Positions 63,839 through 64,000 of a stretch of DNA of 64,000 bases are shown one piece after another. The position numbers were made by a program, and so were the translations under genes. Position 1 is the first letter of the stretch, and each line of letters begins with the position of its first letter. The stretch comes from Pseudomonadota bacterium. Its GTDB lineage: Bacteria > Desulfobacterota > Binatia > Binatales > Binataceae. The stretch is taken from NCBI GenBank assembly GCA_021323675.1, contig JAJPKP010000062.1, forward strand, positions 1 through 64,000, read 5' to 3'. The notes under the pieces are model-generated. The model was not told the DNA's origin, searched no databases, and saw only the letters and a list, made by a program, of their open reading frames with translations.

Positions 63839-64000
63839 ATTCCGCGAAGACGTTAATTGCCGAGGGCCGCGTCTGGATGTTCGCCGAAGACAACCTCAAT
63901 ACGGATCTGATGATGCCGCAGACGGTGTTTGCGAAACCGCTGGAGATACAATTGCGCAGCGTGTTCGCGACGTACCGGCCTGGATGGGTCGACGAAGTTC
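63835..64000 (+). CDS. 3-isopropylmalate dehydratase-like small subunit, partial
   Basis: The frame opens with ATG overlapping the LeuC-like TGA and reads through the window edge. The first 55 residues include RVWMFAEDNLNTDLMMPQ, which matches the start of LeuD/DmdB small subunits (swivelling domain). It would complete the hydro-lyase with the LeuC-like subunit. Only its N-terminal third lies inside the window, so no further claim is made. Confidence 0.75.
   Translation, partial: MNSAKTLIAEGRVWMFAEDNLNTDLMMPQTVFAKPLEIQLRSVFATYRPGWVDEV

Overview
The window reads as a GC-rich chromosomal segment from a deltaproteobacterium-like organism. The many luciferase-like flavin monooxygenases, the diiron/SCP2-like pair and the MlaA-like protein would suit the Binatota/Desulfobacterota_B group. 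That placement is inferred from gene content; no marker gene is present to prove it. No CRISPR array, rRNA, insertion sequence or complete prophage was seen.

Left flank (1-15.6 kb): a redox and detoxification neighbourhood. It holds an aldo/keto reductase, four luciferase-like monooxygenases (LLMs), a PNPOx-like protein divergent from a TetR regulator, a metallo-beta-lactamase-fold lactonase-like hydrolase, and a minus-strand drug-efflux operon (TetR, HlyD, ABC ATPase, ABC-2 permease). A tRNA-Arg(TCG), a diiron ferritin-like protein, an SCP2-like protein, a cupin and an OmpA-type lipoprotein follow. The TetR gene of the efflux operon carries an apparent single-base frameshift that makes it read through into HlyD as a false fusion.

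Middle (16.8-56.3 kb): a large Wzx/Wzy-type exopolysaccharide locus. Export and assembly parts are a small HTH protein, a 1065-aa SLBB export protein, a lytic transglycosylase, a Wzi-like barrel, a Wzz-like protein without a kinase domain, a Wzx-like flippase, a Wzy-like polymerase, a beta-helix protein and a WbaP-like initiating transferase. Sugar supply includes GDP-mannose dehydratase, GDP-fucose synthase and three further SDR enzymes. Three or more glycosyltransferases build the repeat unit. Tailoring is unusually rich: SqdB (UDP-sulfoquinovose synthase) together with an Fe-S APS/PAPS reductase, an O-carbamoyltransferase, a glutamine amidotransferase of the AsnB family, several methyltransferases, and a four-gene operon of ACP, FkbH-like HAD enzyme, MBOAT and SGNH-like protein that parallels DltC/A/B/D. 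Remnants of two methyltransferase genes and a lone phage terminase small subunit mark this region as a place of turnover.

Right flank (56.2-64 kb): a minus-strand methyltransferase, a small lipoprotein whose domain recurs at the C-terminus of the nearby MlaA-like protein, a cupin, an alpha/beta hydrolase, a fifth LLM, and an isocitrate-lyase/PEP-mutase family enzyme followed by overlapping LeuC-like and LeuD-like hydro-lyase subunits. The last gene runs off the window.

The two most interesting ideas are a self-contained sulfonate-sugar branch (APS reductase making sulfite, SqdB consuming it) and a Dlt-like acylation module charged by an FkbH enzyme instead of an amino-acid ligase. Both are inferences from gene content and visible motifs.
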